Source: Solen grandis (lineage: Eukaryota > Mollusca > Bivalvia > Adapedonta > Solenidae). Taken from it: a stretch of DNA of 64,000 nucleotides. Below the pieces are notes generated by a model. That model had not been told where the DNA came from, did no database searches, and was given only the letters and a program-made list of their open reading frames with translations. A program made the position numbers and the translations under genes. Below are positions 1-12,250 of the stretch, in pieces. Positions within the stretch are counted from its first letter, which is position 1, and every line of letters starts with the position of its first letter. The stretch spans positions 63,623,593 to 63,687,592 of the forward strand of contig CM037777.1 of assembly GCA_021229015.1 (NCBI GenBank), written 5' to 3'.

Positions 1-999
1 AGTATGCTTTTGAAAACGCGAATAGCATATATATTAATTTTACCCTACCATATTAAGTTTTAGTTTTGTTTCATTGAAAAGATACTCAACTCAACAACAT
101 GTATAATGTAATACTCGTTCTAAGTCATTTTTGTTAAGTGTGAACTATTATGCCATGGTCACAATTAAGTTCAGATCAGTTTATGATTTGTTCCCGGCGT
201 ATTCTAAAGCACATTCCGCCGGACGCCTGTCGATCGCCTGCCGACTGCCAGATGATTTTTGGACATCGTACGGGCGCCGAACTCATTTTATGCTCCGTGT
301 ACACTGTATAATGGTGCACGTTAACCACAACTAAGTATTAGTCAAACAAATGGACAATATAAACACTTAGGACTTCCTAATATTTGTTTTTGTTAAACCA
401 ATTATGATTAATTTATTAATTATTAGTTGTATGTTGTTTATATATTTACTTTTCTGACACAGTGTACTATAAAATTGAAAATATGCAACATGTTGTATAC
501 AACCGATTGTGTAATGTTGCACATGTACCGAACACTCTGTCAAATAATAATTAGTCTAGCAATTGAACTATATAGTAGAACTTTATGGCGGTATTATATA
601 TTTTATACTAGAATACATATGTTGTGAAAAAAATTGTAAATATTTTTGGGATTGACTTTTTGGTTTAAACTTGCTTATTATAAGTGTTATATACGTTATA
701 CCATGGTTAAATACTTGAGTACAAGTAACATTATAAATACTTATCGTATATTTTTGTTCTTATTGATCATTTGCATAAGACAACAAGTGTCCGTTTTTGT
801 TTTTGTTTTTGTGATAATTAAATCACTTGCAATACATGACTTTGAAAGGTTAAATTATACGAAATTCAGTCAAAATTAACCGGACCCGAATGATGTCGTG
901 GTAATGTGTGGCTAGCCCGTCTTACTTTTTTGCTTTTCAAATACGATTATTATGAATATATCTCTATCTTTTTTGTCTCAAGAACGTACACTCTGGTTA
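1..999. other. AT-rich flank, no gene recognised
   Basis: Short open frames here are dispersed over three frames and show no recognisable domain or splice structure. A locally GC-richer patch lies near 190-310. Sequence just before 1040 may be the 5' UTR of the LINE, but its left boundary is not visible. Confidence 0.5.
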
Positions 1000-1039
1000 A
1001 CAAACATATCTTTTAAACTGGAATTTTCAATATCATAGT

Positions 1040-2392
1040 ATGTCTGAATTAAAGATCTTATCTATGAACGTCCGGGGTTTGTGCCAAAATCTTAAAAGAA
1101 CTCAAGTATTTCAATGGCTAAAAAACCAAAATGCAGATATATACTTTCTGCAAGAAACTCACTTAACTGAAACTATAAAGAGTCAACTAAAACATGAATG
1201 GGGAGGACAATGTGTGCTTAATGGTATCTTTCGGAACAAGGAAGGTACAGCAATTTTAATAAATCCACGAAGCAATATAGTTGTAGAAAATCAATACATA
1301 ATAGTCCAAAACAGAATACACGCGGTTGATATCAATATTAATGATTCAATATTAACACTTATAAACATATATGGACCGAACGCTGATGAGAACTCCGTTT
1401 TTGAGAAATTAGAATTATTTTTACAAAACCATACCAATATACAATTCATCATTGGAGGAGACTTTAATACCATTCTTAATACACAAATTGACAAAAAGAA
1501 CGGACTAAAAGACTCGCACTCAAAATGTAGAAAATCATTACAATCATTAATAGAATCACATTCCCTATCAGATATATGGCGCGTCAAACATCCAAATACC
1601 AAACGGTTCACTTGGCATAGCTCAATTAAACCAATTGTCTTCAGTCGTCTTGATTATTTTCTAATATCAAATTCATTGACAAATTCTGTGAAAAGTACGA
1701 AGATTTATACTGGTTATAAAACTGACCACTCTTGTATCTCAACCACAATAGATTTTACAAAGAGTACAAAAGGACCAGGATATTTTAAACTTAATAATAG
1801 TCTTATCTTAAATAACGAGTATCAAAATTCTATTAGGAAATGTATAACAGACACCGTAGAAATAAACAATAACACTAATCCTAACACATTATGGGAAATA
1901 ATAAAAGGGAACATAAGGAATGAAACTATCAAATTTGCATCCTATCAAAAAAGAAGAGATACATTAGAAGAAAAGACATTAACAAATAAAATAAATGCTC
2001 TTGAAAAACTAATATCTATCAATAACAATCAAATACAAATCGAACAGATGAAAAATGAACTCGATGAACTAACAACAAAGCTAGGTATCATACATGACAA
2101 ACATATAAATGGACTATTAATACGATCTAAAGCTGAACAAATTGAGAACACTGATAAAAATACTAAATATTTTGCAAATATTGAAAAAAGAAATTTTGAT
2201 ACAAAAACAATTAAACGACTTATAGTAAATGGAGCCGAAATTAATAACCAGAATGATATATTAAACGCAGAAAAAGACTATTATGAAAAACTTTATAAGA
2301 AACAAACAGAACCTGAAAGTGAAAATAACTCCTTTTTTGACATTCCTATCACCAAACTCTCTGAAGAACAAAACGTGAAATGGAAGGCATAA
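1040..2392 (+). pseudogene. LINE ORF2 part 1: AP-like endonuclease
   Basis: This frame holds the endonuclease that would nick target DNA for target-primed reverse transcription. Visible family motifs are LSMNVRGL near residue 7, LQETH near residue 37, IIGGDFN near 138, RLDYFLIS near 203 and KTDHSC near 227. The rest is a lysine/asparagine-rich linker leading towards the polymerase. The frame stops at 2392, within the stretch that normally runs continuously into the reverse transcriptase. The next frame overlaps it at 2380, which is consistent with loss of one base around 2380-2386. Codon use is AT-rich like the surroundings. The catalytic motifs look intact, so the inactivation appears recent. 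Confidence 0.85.
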
Positions 2393-4605
2393 TTACGGAA
2401 AGAGAAGTACAGACATCACTTAAAGAGATGAAAAATTGCAAAAGTCCCGGCTCTGACGGAATAACTGTAGAATTTTATAAAATATTTTGGAATGACTTAA
2501 AAAAATATTATCTTGACTCGATTAATTTCTCGTACACTCATGGCTCTCTCACTGAACTTCAGCGACAGAGTGTTATTACCCTTCTTCCAAAACATAATAG
2601 AGATACTACTATTTTATCGAATTGGCGACCAATTAGCTTACTAAATGTCGACTACAAATTAGCATCTAAGTCCATCGCAAACAGAATAAAAAAACACATA
2701 AAATCTATAATACACGAAACACAAACAGGATTTATAAAAGGTAGATATATTGGTGAAAATGTAAGACTACTATTTGATACTATTGAGTATTTAAATAATT
2801 CAGACAAAGATGGCATAATAATCTTCTCAGATTTTGAAAAGGCATTTGATAGCCTATCCCATAGATTTTTGATAAAATGTCTTAAGCACTTTAATTTTAG
2901 TACAAGTCTTATACAATGGATTGAATTATTTTACAATAATATAACAAGCGTTATAATTAACAATGGATATTTATCAAACTCAATCGAAATTGAGCGTGGT
3001 GTTAGACAAGGGTGTCCTCTGTCCTCATATTTATTCATTATATGTATTGAATTATTATCAAATGCAGTAAAACACAATAAAGACATAAAAGGTATAATTA
3101 TAAACGATACTGAAATCAAACAAACTATGTTTGCAGATGACGCTACTTTTATAACGGATGGCACTGAGCAATCTTTTAACACTTTAATAGAAACTATAGG
3201 TAAATTTGGCATAATCTCCGGATTAAAGTTAAATGCAAACAAAACCACCGTACTAAGAGTAGGTTCACTAAAATATACGGATATTGTCTACAAGAAAAGA
3301 AAAAAAATGATTTGGACATCTAAATCTGCAAAGGCCCTTGGGATGGTATTCACAAATTCAACAACAGATTATATACATCTGAACTATGTTAATAAAATAA
3401 AAGAATTTTACAATTGTTTAAATAATTGGAAAAAGAGGAAATTATCAATAATGGGTAAAATAACCGTAATTAAAACATTTGCACTGCCTAAACTTGTTTA
3501 TCCATTTACAGTCCTACCTAATCCTTCTAACGAAACTCTAAAAGAAATTGAATCCGAAATGTATAAATTTATTTGGAACAATAAACCGGATAAAATTAAA
3601 AGAAACACACTTAAACAAAGCTATATCAATGGTGGATTAAAAATGGTTGATTTGACATTATTCCTAAGATCTATTAAAGCAAGTTGGGTCAAAAGAATGC
3701 TTTCGAATAACAACATCAGTTGGAAAAGTTTTATAGAAATGCAACTAAAACCATATGGAGGGACTCTTGTATTTCAATGTACGCCAAATAAACAAGATGT
3801 CGAATATATATGTCAATCAAACTTATTTCTATTAGATATCATGCAGGCATGGTTCGATATTAAACAGATATCAGATAAAGAATACTTTGGAAAATCAATT
3901 ATATGGAATAACCAGAATATTAAAGTGGACAAAACAATAATATACTATAAAGAATGGCACAACAAAGGAATCACATTTCTAGAACACCTATTTGATTATA
4001 GAACGAACAGATTTTATACATTCGAAGAATTCAAAACATTATACAATATCAACCAACAAGACTTCTTTAAATATTTTCAACTCATCTCACATATATCTAA
4101 AACCTTTAAACAGTCACTTATCGATGAAGGCACCATATATAATAGAGACGCATGTCTACATGATATTATCTTAAAATCAAAATATGCGAATAAATTCTTG
4201 TATAATATACAACTTAACACAATAAAACATAAAACCCAAACTCATTCGTCTCAAAATAAATGGGAATTAATATTACAAAAACAACTTAACTGGGAAACAT
4301 TAAACATAATCCCATTTCAAACAACATGCGACAATTACTTACGAAGTTTCCAATATAAAATAATAACAAGAATCATACCAACAAATACGCTTCTCTATAA
4401 ACAAAAATTAACAAACTCAAACCTATGCGATTTTTGCAGCATGAATTATGAAACTATAGAACACTTATTCTGGGAATGTCCCCATGTGACAAAACTCTGG
4501 TTTGAAGTTGCAAATTACATGAAACAAAAACAAATACCGATACAACTAACCATGCAAGTTATTCTGTTTGGTCTACAACTAAAAATAACCAAGGCGTCTG
4601 CATAA
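2380..4605 (+). pseudogene. LINE ORF2 part 2: reverse transcriptase
   Basis: This is the reverse transcriptase of the same element, in a frame shifted relative to the endonuclease. Motifs in order: SPGSDGITVEFYK near residue 22, NWRPISLLNVDYK near 84, QTGFIKGRY near 114, SDFEKAFDSL near 150, GVRQGCPLS near 207, and the catalytic box FADD at 3130-3141. Near the C-terminus CDFC...HLFWEC forms the CX2CX8HX4C knuckle found in L1/Tx1-type LINEs. The frame ends at 4605 but related sequence continues in another frame to 4787, so the stop is a second frame break and not the natural end. The Met at 2380 is the first Met of a continuing coding region, not a true start. Confidence 0.88.
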
Positions 4606-4787
4606 ACTACATAATTATTTTAGTGAAGTATTTCATATTTAGTATGAAATATAAACAAAAACAACCAATATTTAATCATTTTATCCGTTATTTCGAACAC
4701 AGATTAATTCTAGAAAAACAAATTGCACTTAATAACGATAGAATCCAAACATTTAGAGATACCTGGATTAATTTTTTGGAATATTAA
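4606..4787 (+). pseudogene. LINE ORF2 C-terminal tail after second frameshift
   Basis: Reading in the frame that includes 4785-4787 (TAA) gives about 60 uninterrupted residues rich in K, F, I and N. They include a FNHFIRYFEHRLILEKQ-like stretch and end in WINFLEY. This basic and aromatic tail follows directly on the CCHC knuckle and probably belongs to the LINE polyprotein, displaced by an indel near 4590-4606. The inference rests on frame continuity and composition; an alignment to related elements would confirm it. Confidence 0.6.
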
Positions 4788-5068
4788 AATATTCTACATA
4801 ATTAACGGATGTGATTTGGCCAGAGTGTTCGCGTTCTTCTTCTTTTTCCATCTTTATCCCTTTCTTTCTTGTTTCTTTATTTAATCTTTATTTTAATATA
4901 ATTTAAATCTTCTATAAAAACACAAGGGGAGACAAACAACAAAAAGACAATGATTTTTATCAACATGATAGTATGAATTTATGTATGTTTTATACCATAT
5001 ATATCTATATACATATATGAATGTTTAACCATGTAAATATCATGAAGAAATAAATGATAAAAAAAAAA

Positions 5069-6516
5069 CATTTTAAAAAATCACGTTCATTCTTTATTAA
5101 TTCAATTTTTCCATTTATCTAACTTTTATAGGTAATCTGGTATAAGATTAAATTTTACAAGAAATAGAAATAAATCAAAGTTATCGAACTAAATTCGAAC
5201 ACCTAACCTTGCAGCTTGCATAAAACTATTGCAGTAGTCTATACACTGACACGATGATAGATAATAATGAAATCGTTTTTTAATAAAAAAAAAATTAAAA
5301 GATGGTATTTGACTATGATTTCGAATTAAAACTATCGTCGTGTATAGATATCAATTACGCTTGGTCAGTCTGTGATTGTATAAAAAAAAAGAGTGGCTTC
5401 TCCATCACAGGCAAAAGCGTTACGAACGGTATAGAACCTATAATTAGAATTATTAAACCTGTATTTTAAAATCCTCGAAGTGCGTTTACGAAACAGCGTT
5501 TTTTTTCCATGGCTCAGGATGGACTTTTTCCTGAATTTTGTATACATTCACAATACATTAAACAGGTCTGAAATACGACTGCTCATGTAACACTCTTTAT
5601 TTATTGATAAGGTTGAATGAAAATTAATCCATTGGTTCCCTGCGTTGTTGTTGATTACGTTGATTTGTTTAGATTTGTACTTTAGTTGTAAAATTTCATA
5701 CTCATAAATACTCGTTTGAAGCCGATTTAGGGCTATAAACGTTTACCAAGTTAAATGATTAGTAACGTGTTTATCATAAAAAGTGGTTTTCTAAAGAGAA
5801 ATGTATGTGTACTTTTAAAATTAAACATGAAGCCCAAAAATGATCGTTTACCCAATATGCATGAAACTGTTCGTTTTATTCACTTAATTATGTGGCTAAA
5901 AGAATGAATTGAATATAAAACTATATGATTGTGTGCATTTGTGATATATGATTATGCAAAAACGTGTATGTAGAAAGATATTCGACCAGCTTTCCTCACT
6001 CGTTCACATTCATTCTCATGCATAAGATAAAAAAGCAAATAAACCGTTTATATGCTTTACTCTTATTTCAAAACAATTAATGTATTGTATGTACGTTTTT
6101 CAACAGATTTCTTCATATTTATTTTAATGGTTTTAAATAAATTATAGCCATTATTATAAATTAATGTTCTTCATTCGTTTAGATATATATATATATATAT
6201 ATAATTTGTGATAGCACTATCTAGCGGTAAATAGAATAATGTCATAATTGTAATGTGCTCCAGCAAAGTGTTTTCCCTGAATAGTATATTAAGCTATATT
6301 AACACATTCTTTATAACCACATCATTTAATTTTAAAACACATAGTTTTGGCAATTTATACCAATTTAGAATCAAACCTTCCTATACATTTATGACTTTTG
6401 GAATTTATTGAAGGTCACGAATCGATGTTGCGATTGTTTCTTTTGACCTGATTATTAAATTATCGTTAAAATTGATTACGAAATGACTGAAAAGGTCACG
6501 ATTTTGACATCATTTT
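5069..6516. other. Intergenic, no gene recognised
   Basis: No coding signal is supported. A short stretch near 5395-5440 (CTCCATCACAGGCAAAAGCG) resembles 44529-44550 and may be a low-copy dispersed repeat. An AT dinucleotide run lies at 6182-6203. Confidence 0.45.
6182..6203. repeat. (AT)n microsatellite
   Basis: Uninterrupted AT dinucleotide run of about 22 bases. Confidence 0.9.
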
Positions 6517-7410
6517 TATACCCCTCGCACAACGAAGTTGTAAGGGGGGTATACTGGATTCAGCTTGTCTGTCTGGCCGTCCGGCCGTCCGTCCGTCTGT
6601 CGGTTTCTTTGTCCGGGCCGTAACTCAAAAAGTATAAAAGGCATCATGATGAAACTTCATATGTGGATAGATCTCATTGAGGGGGAGCGCAGTGACCAAG
6701 AGCCATAACTCTCTGTCGCATAATTTTGGAGTTATTGTCCGTTGTAAATTTTCATACTTACTTTTTGTCCGGGCTGTAACTCAAAAAGTATAAAAGGCAT
6801 CAAGATGAAACTTCATAAGTGGGTAGATCTTCATGAGGGGGCGTGCAGTGACTAAGAACGATAACTGTCTGTCGCGTTATTTTGGAGCTATTGTCCTTTG
6901 TAAATGTTCATACTTAATTTTTGTTTGGGCCGTTAATCAAAAGGTATAAAAGCTTTCAAGATGAAAATTCATATGTGGATAGATCTTATTGAGGGGATAT
7001 GCAGTGCCAAAGAACAATAAGTCTCTGTTGCATAATTTTGGAGTTATTGCCCTTTGTAAATTTTCATACTTAATTTTTGTCCAGGCAATAACTCAAAAAG
7101 TATAAAAGGTATTAATGTGAAACTTCATAGGGGATAGATCTCATTGAAGAGAAGAGAAGAGCGCCCAAGAACCATAACTTTCTGTTGCATAATTTTGGAG
7201 CTATTGCCCTTTGTAAATTTTTATACTTACTTTTTGTCCGGACCATAACTCAAAAAGGATAAGAGATTTCAATATGAAACTTCATATGTGGATAGATCTC
7301 ATTGAAGAGAAGTGAAGTGCCAATGAACTGTAACCCCCATTTGCGTCATTTAAAAAATTCCTGTGACAAAGCGGCATGCGGGGGGCCATGACAGTGGCAA
7401 TTCTAGTTCA
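6517..7410 (+). repeat. Tandem-unit dispersed element, 156-bp period (family A)
   Basis: The head CCCCTCGCACAACGAAGTTG can form a partial hairpin with the following TAAGGGGGG. A GTCCGTCCGTC-type stretch follows, then five units that each begin with a variant of GTCCGGGCCGTAACTC. Unit starts fall at 6611, 6767, 6923, 7079 and 7236, a spacing of 156-157 bases. The end is GCGGGGGGCC...CAATTCTAGTTC. Non-autonomous elements with internal tandem repeats of about 150-160 bp are known in bivalves (pearl-like and related elements). Membership in a named family is not claimed. Confidence 0.85.
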
Positions 7411-7461
7411 AAATTGAGGAATTTGTAGACTCTTTGAGAAAAGAAAAAACAAAACATAACT

Positions 7462-7590
7462 AGCAAATGGAGACACGGCAAGTAGTAGCTGGCAAGTAGC
7501 CAAATAACAAGCGAGTGCCAAATAGCAACAAGCAAGTGGGAGCTTACTAATTGTAAGTAGCAACTGGCAAATAGCAACTGGCATGTTTAC
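7462..7590 (+). repeat. Degenerate CAAGTAGCAACTGG minisatellite
   Basis: Variants of GCAA(G/A)TAGCAACTGG recur about eight times in 130 bases with irregular 10-16 base spacing. The minus-strand open frames over it are translations of the repeat. Confidence 0.6.
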
Positions 7591-7762
7591 AAATGGCATA
7601 CCATGCATGTCTTATCTGTAAGCTGTACATTGATGTGTAAAGTTGAGAAATATATAGAAAAACCACCAAATATTAAATTTTAAAGCAGACTACTATTTGC
7701 TATATTTATCCGTGGATCAAGTGTCATGTCTTTAAATGCTTTGTGGTGATTTTTAATTATAG

Positions 7763-7825
7763 CACGCAACAAATGTTAGAGAAGACAGAAAGGCAGCGAA
7801 ATGCGTCGGAAGAGACTGTCAAGAG
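7763..7825 (+). CDS. Coiled-coil exon of MIEAP-like host gene
   Basis: This is the most upstream exon that fits the reconstructed gene. The acceptor is TTTTTAATTATAG and the donor is AG|GTAAGA. The 63-base exon starts with the last base of a codon, holds 20 full codons (TQQMLEKTERQRNASEETVK), and ends two bases into the next. The split codon AG+A joins in phase to the exon at 15276. Composition is almost wholly charged or polar with spaced hydrophobics, as in a coiled coil. Its 63-base length equals exactly three heptads and equals the next exon. Exons further upstream, including the start codon, were not found. Confidence 0.6.
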
Positions 7826-8619
7826 GTAAGACTTATAATCAAGTGAATACCGAAGGCCAAAAGCCAAGTTATGAGAAGATAATATTTTTAACATTGTATT
7901 TCTATATTTAGGTATAGAAACATTTGATTGATAAAACTGAAACTCGGGTCCTTGTAATAAATGCCCTTGCAGAACTATGCAAATATATCAGTCAATGATT
8001 GAATATTAATTTCTTTTAATACTCAGAAGAATTTCATAGTTTTTAACACCTTGAGCTAACCCATTCTAGATAACATAGCCTTGACAAGTGTTTCTAATGA
8101 TACTTTCTTAGGAAAGGTCCAGCAACTTTATCATTTTTATTATTAACTTTTAAAAACTCTATTAATGAATAACTCCAATTAAATAGGTACTCCATGTTCA
8201 ATATTTTGTGTACACCTTTAAACGTTTAACATTTTACCTATTATACCAAATTGTATTATATTGAACCATTAACTAAATATTTTCAGTGTAATCAAAAGCT
8301 TTTTTTAAACAATAAAACAACATATTTTTCTGTTACTGACCATGTGTAACACAAATATATTATAATTAATATTTGTAGTACCCATACCTCCGCGATATTC
8401 TACTTGAGCTTCAACATATATATTATATATACATTATAAGTCTTCTTGGTTCTCAGATCTTCATATTGGAAGGAATTGGGTGTTTTGGCATACTCCACCC
8501 CTTCCACACGGAAAGAGCAGATAGTACATAATTAAAATTGTGTTTGGTTTTGCTTGTGGGTACTACGCCAAAATTTAGATACCTCCAACCTTTATTTTTA
8601 TTTTCTTTATTACCTTTTT
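7826..8619. other. Intron, nothing recognised
   Basis: AT-rich sequence between the first recognised exon and the AGCTCACC-family repeat, with no additional supported exon. Confidence 0.4.
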
Positions 8620-8995
8620 AGCTTACCTGAGCAAATATGCTCAGGATAAGCTATTAAGATCAATGAATGTCCGTCGTCCACAATTAGTTTGTTTGCACTG
8701 TAGCATCTTCATTTCTTAAGCAATCATCTTCAAACTTTATGACAATGTTTATTACCATACTTTTTCGGCCAAGTTCGATTATGGCTGTTGGCCTATTAGG
8801 TCAGGAGAATATTAAAAAAACTATTTCACATTGTTTACTCTAGTATCTTCATTTCTTAAGCAATTATCTTCAAACTTTATGACAATGTTTATAACCATGA
8901 TCTCTCAGGCAAGGTTGATTATGGCTGTTATCGGCCTATTTGGTCAGGAGTTATACCCCTTATGATATTAAAGAAAATTGCCAGATTTCAAATTT
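8620..8995 (+). repeat. AGCTCACCTGAGC-headed repeat (family B), short copy
   Basis: Begins after a T run with AGCTTACCTGAGCAAATATGC, whose CTGAGC...GCTCAG arms can pair. About two units follow, each containing the TCATTTCTTAAGCAATCATC and ACTTTATGACAATGTTTAT blocks seen in the copies at 19795 and 30272. It is 3' shortened relative to those copies. Confidence 0.85.
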
Positions 8996-9578
8996 GTGCC
9001 ATTCGAATACCTGGCCTCATCCGAAAAGATTTTTCGGCCCGTGCCAATAAATTCGTAAGATTTTCGCACCTCCTTTTCCGAAGTCGCTGACGAATATTAA
9101 TTACCGGCGACATTTTGAAAACAAACAATGGAAAGACGCAAACGTCAATTAATTACCGAAATAGGTGGGAAACGGCCGCTTACAGTTTGCATAAGTTGTT
9201 AATTGATTGGATGTTTGTGCAGTTCAATCATAAAGATAAAGGTGATGACTGATGTTTTTTAGGTATGCGATACGTATTTCGGATACGCTTGGATAGGAAG
9301 ATTTAAACAAGTGTAACAAGCAGACCATGATTACATCCTTTTTTGAATTAACATTTCGAGATGACGTTGATATCACGTTGATACATGTAGTTTTTTTGTG
9401 ATTTAGTCAGACCTGATGAATGGATGTATGCATTTATTATGTATCATTTACGCAGAAATAGATGAAAGTTAATAAAATTAATTATCTATAGTCGTTTTCA
9501 ATTACGTTCCTAAATCAAAATAACATATTTTAATATAAAATACATTATATATTACGTTCACTGCATGAAAAAAAAAAC
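8996..9578. other. Unassigned intronic sequence
   Basis: A relatively CpG-containing stretch (about 8996-9300) followed by AT-rich DNA. No splice-supported exon and no recognised repeat. Confidence 0.35.
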
Positions 9579-9599
9579 ATGGCTGGGATGGGCTTTTGT

Positions 9600-10100
9600 T
9601 CCAACGGTGCAGTGTCAAAAATCTTTTTTAATTTTAATCATTAGAAATTTTTTTCGAAATCTGCTAAGTGGTTTAGGAGGAAATGTCGTTTAAAGAATTT
9701 TCTGTTTTTAGCTCTGGCGGCATTCTTGGTTGGCGGACTGGAATGATTTAAGCTATTTTTGTGCGGTTTCAACCAATGATCATTCCAAATGACATTCATT
9801 AAAATTTCTCATTTGGCCATCTTGGTCGGCGGACGGAATATCACTCAGTGATCGTTCCTATTGAGTTTCATTAAAATCTGCTCAGTGGTTTAGTAGGAGA
9901 TGTCGTTGAACGATTTTTCTGTATTTAACTCTGGCTGCCATCTTGATTTGCGGACCGGAATAATTTTAGCTATATTTGTTCAGTACTACATAAGGATCAT
10001 TCCTATAAAGTTTTATGCTCAGCTGTTTAGAAAGAGGTATTGTTTGCAGCAGAAAATGACGACACACGACGGACGATCACAATACTTCTAAAACGGGGTG
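9600..10100 (+). repeat. Dispersed repeat with about three related units (family G)
   Basis: Blocks resembling TTTAGCTCTGGCGGC, GCGGACTGGAATGATTT and ATCTGCTCAGTGGTTTAG recur near 9660-9760, 9770-9890 and 9890-10060. The end is ACGACGGACGATCACAATA. The layout, tandem degenerate units with a GACGGACGA end, parallels the other tandem-unit families here. Confidence 0.65.
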
Positions 10101-10906
10101 TTTATGTTGTTACAAGACCGATTTTGTGGGGCAAAATAATCCCCTGTATTTCTGATAAATAGTCAGAATATAATACTTTGATATCAGTAACATTGCATGA
10201 GATATTGTTACTATGTAAAATTAGTTAGTATTTGGTTTAGTCAGTTTTATACACAACATGAGCTAGTCATATTATTTTCTTTTCAGAAATGTTCATGAAG
10301 TGATTGTGTTTGTGTTTAATAATGACATTGCTGAACTAAAATTAGAAGGGATGTAACAAGATAGACACCTGCTGTTTTTAACTGCTGTAAATAAGTTCGT
10401 CTTATGGAGATTCTGGTTATTTACAGATTTCGTAAACTATCTTATCTATCCCCAAACTATCCCTAATTGGTTTGGATACCAAAGCATGTTTGTTAATAAA
10501 AAGAGCTACTGATATGAATCTTGAATTTTCATCACAAAATACCTTTAAATAACAACACAGTTTACAATAATAAGAAAACAAGCTTTAATGTTGCTACTTA
10601 TATTTGCTTAGCTACTACACATAGAAAACATTTATTAAACACAATTGTATGAGTTATTTTATTTTCATATTTTTTGTGTGAATGTTTATATCTAGAATTA
10701 CTTACATTGTAACAGAATATTTGTTTATGAAAATAATTATATGTTTTTCTTTTCCTCTTAAAGAACATTCTCGAAATAACTTAAAATTGTCCATTAATAA
10801 TGACAAATTACTGAATCTGATCACTGTGATTTGTTATTTTGATTATATATGTGTATAATTATGATATACTTGTATATGTAAGTCTTAGTCAAATATATGT
10901 TCTGCT
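10101..10906. other. Intron, nothing recognised
   Basis: AT-rich sequence with no exon or repeat that can be supported by eye. Confidence 0.35.
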
Positions 10907-11350
10907 CTATATACTTATCTGGTAACACTGATCCGATAATAATCTGACCCGGAATATTGACCGCCCATTTAAGTCGCCAGTAAGTAATATGTTACATATT
11001 CCATTGGTGAAATTATATAAACTAGATATAGAAGCAGCTGATCTATCAAATACACTTTTTTCAATCAAACCTACTACTACTTGACATAACAAGCCTACAA
11101 ATAAATTTCCTTATGACAATAGATTTTTACTATTCAATCTTCTCTTCACTTTCAGAAAAAATACAATCACCTGATATATAAGTATCTCTTATATTAACAG
11201 TTTTACAACATGAATCACGCTTACATTTTCGCCTTCTGTGCCAAAAAAAAATGAAAATTATTTGCATTTATATTAAACAAATTATTTGACCAAGTTTCAG
11301 TGAACATGACAACATTATTATTATCAAATTTAGATTTAACTTCGGTACAG
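10907..11350 (-). pseudogene. LINE endonuclease fragment, degenerate
   Basis: On the minus strand a FTETWS motif (near 11310) is followed downstream by LLTGDLNGR (near 10985). These match the conserved LTETW and GDFNAR motifs of AP-type endonucleases in CR1/Jockey-like LINEs. Frameshifts and stops lie between them (11110-11280), and no reverse transcriptase follows. The clade differs from the LINE at 1000-5068 because neither motif context matches. It lies antisense within a long intron of the host gene. Confidence 0.65.
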
Positions 11351-12250
11351 AAATTATTTCATTCTGAATATAAAACGCTTGGCGTTTAGCATTACAATTG
11401 CACCTTCCCCTGCTCCCAATAACCTGAGTCAGTATATGGCTTGCTCGACTGAATTGCCGGTTTCCATAAAGTGTCGTCTGCTACCGACCGAGTCGCTTTT
11501 ACGCGCTAGTCACATTACCGCAAGAAAACGGCACGTTATTACGTGCATCTCTCTGCTGAGATGTGACGTTAACATCTCGGGATAAACATTCTGTATGCCG
11601 GGGAATAAATTGACCGTAAATAAGAGCGGTCACTTGAATAAAACCGTGATTATCCATGAAAGTTGAAGCTGATTTTGTTGTATGGTCCATGCTTAGGTCA
11701 TCAGCAACTCATAATTCTTCCTCTAACACGAGAAATCGACCAAACTATATTGCCTTAAAATGCCTGTCAGGGAACTCACCATTACCACACAGCCTGGTCG
11801 GGTACACAGTACGAATATTTGCACCAGGGTTGTCTCATTTTGGCATATTTTGGCCACATATGCCTCCTGGCGTCTGCAGTTTCTTTGGGGACATTATGGT
11901 CGATGGAGTATGAGTATCCTGTGACATTCTTCAACATTTTTGCCTTTGACATGATATACTCAGTGTCATTATATTTAAAAAGATTTGCAGAGATAGGCCT
12001 TGTATATTTCCGACCTATTTTTGAAGCCCCTAGCCTGTATGCACGTAAAAAAACAATGCCAGTCGAGACCGCCTAGAAATTCTAAATTTTCAAAATGGGA
12101 TTCCTTTATATCCCGGTCCGGAATATCAGATTATTTCTTTATCCCCGTGCTGTAGCGTCTATGAATTGTTATATGGATTGTTTATTTGTCATTTGTGAGA
12201 TTCGGATAATGTTGCTACAGGTCATTTTCATATTGATGTGTAATAACTTT
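11351..12250. other. Unassigned, moderately GC-rich stretch
   Basis: Overlapping short open frames occur on both strands (for example 11656-11913 and 11819-12076 plus, 11499-11690 minus). No domain, splice pair or composition argument favours any of them. It may be further debris of the minus-strand LINE. Confidence 0.3.

Larger units (their letters stand above)
1000..5068 (+). mobile_element. Non-LTR retrotransposon (LINE, L1/Tx1-like)
   Basis: The element has the order apurinic-type endonuclease, reverse transcriptase, C-terminal CCHC-like knuckle, 3' UTR, and a tail of AATAAATGATAAAAAAAAAA ending at 5068. The right end is therefore well placed, while the left end is approximate. No upstream gag-like ORF1 is recognisable, so the copy is either 5' truncated or of a single-ORF type. 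Two frame breaks (near 2380-2390 and 4590-4606) make it non-autonomous as it stands. Flanking target-site duplications were looked for by eye and not found. Placement in the L1/Tx1 group rests on domain order and the C-terminal knuckle only. Confidence 0.85.

Noticed and set aside
1291..1611. 106-codon minus-strand frame
   Set aside because: Antisense shadow of the LINE endonuclease.
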